Source: Prostheceraeus crozeri
Taxonomy: Eukaryota; Platyhelminthes; Polycladida; Euryleptidae
Reading direction: 5' to 3'
NCBI GenBank assembly: GCA_907163375.1
Contig: CAJQUW010005272.1
Location: 186,001-250,000, forward strand
DNA length: 64,000 nt
In this document: positions 60,182 to 64,000 of the stretch, piece after piece
Layout: the number at the start of each line of letters is the position of its first letter
Position numbering within the stretch: the first letter of the stretch is position 1
Position numbers and translations under genes: made by a program
The notes under the pieces: generated by a model
Databases searched by the model: none
What the model was told of the DNA's origin: nothing
The model's input: only the letters and a program-made list of their open reading frames with translations

Positions 60182-60364
60182 GTGACCAATGAGAATAGGT
60201 GAGAAGTGTGACCAGTCTCCGGTACAGTGAACGGTCGAAGTACCACACAGGAACGATGCAAAGCATCATCAAATTGATGATGAGGCCGCTGACGAAGAAG
60301 ACGTAGAAAAGGAAGACATGACTCAATGGACACGCTTTGATGAAACTTATAATGTTTCTCATTC
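60182..60364 (-). CDS. AGPAT3/4-like acyltransferase, first coding exon
   Basis: An acceptor (ccttttccag-type, ttcctttccag) at 60365-60366 leaves two bases before ATG 60362-60360, so a non-coding 5' exon lies upstream. The peptide starts MRNIISFIKACPLSHVF, then LFYVFFVSGLIINLMMLCIV as a membrane anchor, then DRSLYRRLVTLLTYSHWS. Human AGPAT3 has VFVVSGLVINFVQLCTLALW and LYRRLNCRLAYSLWS. The donor is gtgagt. The enzyme family adds an acyl chain to lysophosphatidic acid at the ER membrane to make phosphatidic acid. AGPAT3/4 subfamily placement rests on the ends and the EGTR exon; AGPAT5 or LCLAT1 fit less well. Confidence 0.88.
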
Positions 60365-63300
60365 CTGGAAAGGAAAATTGGAAATTTCAGAACATTTTCT
60401 CCGTTCAAATAAAAAGCGTCAAATCTTGACGGTATTTCTGCTGATTCTTGTATAGAATTTTCATCACCAGCACAGCTACGGGCCAAGAACGAAGCTAGCG
60501 GTTACTCAATGAGAAAACTGGAAGTTTAGATTATTTCGATAAAAATGGGAAAAATATCAGAGTTGATGGATATTGTTGAGAGGCTCATCATATCCATACA
60601 TGCAAGATTGTCATTGATAAAGCGACTGGCACGCGAAACGTCTGGGGTCTAAGATATGTCTTTCGATTTCCATAACAAAGGAAAATAATTGGGTGGAGTT
60701 ATGATGCAAGAAAGAAGTGATGACAGCGCTGAACAGATGAAAAATCAGGTGATGTAGTGATTTGCACCTTCTTACTCAATCATCTGCTTATGAAAATGAG
60801 CAATTATTGTACATGTGTAAGTCCTGCATGCACATTTTTCAATTCTTCTGAATGTTATCATTGTAACTTGTAGACTGCTGTCCAAATTCATGAGTACCAT
60901 ACACGATAAATGACAAATTGACAGGAGATAGAAAATTTAGAGCGAAGACAATGAAGATTTTGGCTATCAGTTTCGGAATTTCCTGCTTCGACTCATGTCA
61001 GAAGTAAAAAAACGAAAATGACATCCACATTTGAAAATTCGAAATATTTAGAAAATAGCGTATAACGCTTACGTACAGGCGGACAGCAATGACTTGATCC
61101 AATGAGCTGAGTGAATATCCCGGCACAATCATCCCAAATTGTGAATGACAGTGGCTTTGTTGAGGTAGTATGGAATCAGCACGTTTTGGCTACAGGAGGA
61201 GCGCAAGCAAAGACGGAAAGGAAGTCAGAATCACATGATGACACAGGCATGAATGATGCTCCTAAGAATTATCAACTAAATGGACCAACCGGATCATCTG
61301 TGTTGATACAAAGTTCATAAATTCTTGCATGAAGGCTTAATAATTTGCAGAAAGGTACTTACTAAACCAAAGTTCGTAAAGTTAAACCTGAGTTAGCTTT
61401 TCATCTCCAAGCGTTTCTATTTGGGAACATGACATAATAAAAAACAGACAGCTACTGTTTCAGAATGGGAGTGTTGTTATAATTAGACAAACTTTTTTTC
61501 TGCTCACAAAAAGATTTTCACGGAATTTTTCGAATGTGCGATTACATTAACACATCAAGTAGATTTGCTGTCAGATGTTCTATTTGTCTCTTGATGTTCG
61601 ATAGAACAGAATCGAATCAATTCAAAGTTTATCAAGGATGTACATCTTGTGGGGAAATTATCCTCACCTCGAAGCGGTTTCAAATGCAATTGACTTGAAA
61701 CAGCACTTCGAATGATACGACCAAACTTACATAATTATACTCAAGCTTACCGTGTAAGAGCTTCACACCTGCATATTTATCCACATTTCAGCAAAGTCTA
61801 GATCAACGATCAATTCAAACCGCACATGACTACAAGACGTTTTCAGATGACTTGCTTTATCTGTTAATTAAAGACTATTTTCGAGAAGTATGATACAATA
61901 TCAGTAAATCAAATTGTAAAAAAAGAATCAATGTTCGCACTGTGCGTCCGCTTGGAAAAGGCATCGTTGTTTCGATATCAAACTAATAAATCAGTCAACT
62001 AACACTGAAAATATGTTTTAGGATGTCGAAAAGGCAAGTATTAAATCATCGGCGTCTCTCGAGGGTCCGTCGATAAGAGGCCAACCAAATGGACAACCGA
62101 AAAAATGAAAAGTCATCATGGAACGAATTATGCTCAGGCGTAATGAGCGGACTGCATGCGTACTGCTGGAGCCATTTCGCAAGGACTTGAATTCGAATAG
62201 AAGCGTCATCCAATGTAGGTTAGTTTACTTCAATCATAGATACTCGTATTTCAACAACATGGATTATCCTTGTCTTCCTTCCATTTTGTCATACAGCCTT
62301 TATGAAGAGAATATCAAGTTATCCATCCTTTTCATGTTGTCCAAACTCCTGCGGTAAGAAAAGTTATAGGTCTCGAAGTGATCGCGACGGGCCCTCGGCG
62401 TCCTGTGCCATCTCTGAAGTCGTTAACTTTTCTTTCCCGGGGAGTTTGGACGACATGAATTGTCTTCATGCAAACCAGCCACGGCAGAACCGGGGGGGGG
62501 GGCACCCTGGGCACATGCCCCCCATAAAATTGCAACTTTCCATGCCGATCTCCCATACTTCAATTGATGCTCAAAAATTTCAGACATCTCATTGATTAGA
62601 CAGAGGCAAAGGTTGCCGATGATTTCCAAGTTATAATTGTCCACTTATATGTCTTAAGCACAATGCCATTCTAGTGAAAACAATGCCATAAAGCGTGGGA
62701 TGGAGGTAATTGTATTATACTTGAAAGGCAGAATTAACTCATTTGTTTATCATACGGATATGTCTACGACGTGTCAAGCGACTGTGAACTATCTACCTGC
62801 TGAGAGATAGCTCAAAAAATATTGGGTTGCAATATACAGAGGTTGTTCACGTGGCAAGAGAAGTGCAATTGTATCAACCCTTTACCAGTGTTAACTCAGT
62901 ATTGAAAGTCCATTTCCCCAGCCTAGGGAAACCTGTCATTTGCATCAGGTGCCCCTCGAAGCTTTGAGTGGGTCCCTTTATCAGAACTACACCTATGTTA
63001 GTATTCATGGAAGATCCCTTCTTAGTATAAGGAGCCTTGTGTTAGTCATTGCTATTTATTCCATAGTAGGCATATTATCAACTTTTGTAACACGGTGTTT
63101 TTATTTGAATATGGTTCATCTTCGAAGTCGGAATCGACATCCTTGATCAATGAAATCTCAATAATTTTCACAAAAAAGTCTAATTAATCGGAATATTTAA
63201 ATGACTACACCTTACATACTTGAATATACGCATGAACATTCCGATTAATATGATTAATGAGTAAAGTACAAGTTGAATGGAAATGACAGAAAACTTCTGC

Positions 63301-64000
63301 CGTTTCTTAAAGCTTATTCAACTAACACGCGCCTGATATGGCATATGACCTGCGCACACCTAAGCTTTATTTTCAATGTCAGCAGCAGCATTTTAGAATA
63401 TATTTCATGGTTATATACCATGGTCGAAAAACTCAGGCATAAAAAGTGCTCTTCTGATTTGGTGCTCCATTCATCGCCTTCCGCCGTCCCTGATGCGAAC
63501 TGGGAACTATCCCCGTACCTGGTCAATTATGTATTCATCTTTTCGTTCAAGAAAAGCCGAAATGCGAGCACACAGGCCTCGACAGTGACTACAAAGGATA
63601 TCATCTCCTGCGCTTATTACATGATAGAGTTGAGAAGAAAGTGTTGGATGAATCAATTCTCTATTTATCACAGGAATAGGACGGAGTTAGTCGATGAGAA
63701 GAAGAATTCTGCGAGCACACTTCTCCCCCACAAGTCTGGCGTATTCTTCCACCGCCTCTTTCCCTTTACTTCGTCTCCTTCGAGAGCTTCCAGCGCCCAC
63801 CAATTGTTGATAAATGCCCCAGGGCATGAGAGATCCATTCCAGAGAAGGAGACAATGTTCCGGCTTGCCTGCGCCTTCGTCAGTCATCTCAGGATCTGCG
63901 GCCAGTCGTGAATACTTGCTGTGGTCAAGGAGCGGTCGACAGAGGCGCACATCTCGCCAGGAGAAGGTTTCTGGACAAAGGAGATCGGAGGCGGAGTATT
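60365..64000. other. No gene supported; upstream flank of AGPAT
   Basis: Should hold the AGPAT 5' UTR exon and promoter, but I cannot identify them. There is a G run and GC-rich patch near 62490-62530. A plus-strand ORF (63273-63911, 212 codons) and a minus-strand ORF (63687-63950, 87 codons, in a locally GC-richer patch) overlap each other; neither resembles a family I know, so neither is listed as a gene. Confidence 0.5.

Noticed and set aside
63273-63911. 212-codon ORF as a gene
   Set aside because: No recognisable domain or motif, an overlapping ORF on the other strand, and no splice or poly(A) context.

Overview
This window is from an animal (metazoan) genome. It holds spliced host exons with GT-AG borders, APE-type LINEs, a Penelope-like fragment, piggyBac, hAT-like and P-element-like relics, and several kilobases of satellite DNA. 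The mix of mobile elements and the many short 'taggcctat'-type motifs suit a marine invertebrate, but I cannot name the species. I saw no retrovirus, LTR element, Polinton or CRISPR array.

Layout. (1) 1-18.5 kb is an 81-bp satellite in three blocks (1-12196, 16178-17905, 18268-18545). A roughly 4-kb L2/CR1-group LINE is inserted between blocks one and two. That LINE carries its own insertion: two tandem 298-bp units, each with a tRNA-Thr-like sequence on the minus strand. A possible terminal exon with a poly(A) signal follows at 18615. (2) 18.8-32 kb is AT-rich non-coding DNA dense in small mobile elements: LINE fragments, a 27/31-bp minisatellite, a foldback element, an 83-bp tandem repeat with Pol III boxes, a Penelope-like fragment, two MITEs, and a 2.2-kb element with TA target duplications and a transposase C-terminal ORF. 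(3) 32678-33478 is an intact single-exon DHRS11-like short-chain dehydrogenase. (4) 35-46.7 kb holds a piggyBac relic abutted by a hAT-like element, a long foldback, another inverted-repeat element, a THAP/P-element relic and a nearly intact minus-strand LINE. (5) 46.9-60.4 kb is one minus-strand host gene, an AGPAT3/4-type 1-acylglycerol-3-phosphate acyltransferase, with four well supported exons and one candidate exon whose frame is broken as given. One of its introns holds a 78-bp satellite (about 42 copies, with a 450-bp higher-order unit). Another holds a degenerate 37-bp repeat and long homopolymers. (6) 60.4-64 kb has no gene I can support.

Only two host proteins are recognised: an ER-membrane acyltransferase of phosphatidic acid synthesis and an NADPH-type short-chain reductase. 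Nothing suggests they work together. Most of the window is repeats inserted in or beside repeats, and the most unusual parts are the satellites and the tRNA-like tandem units.
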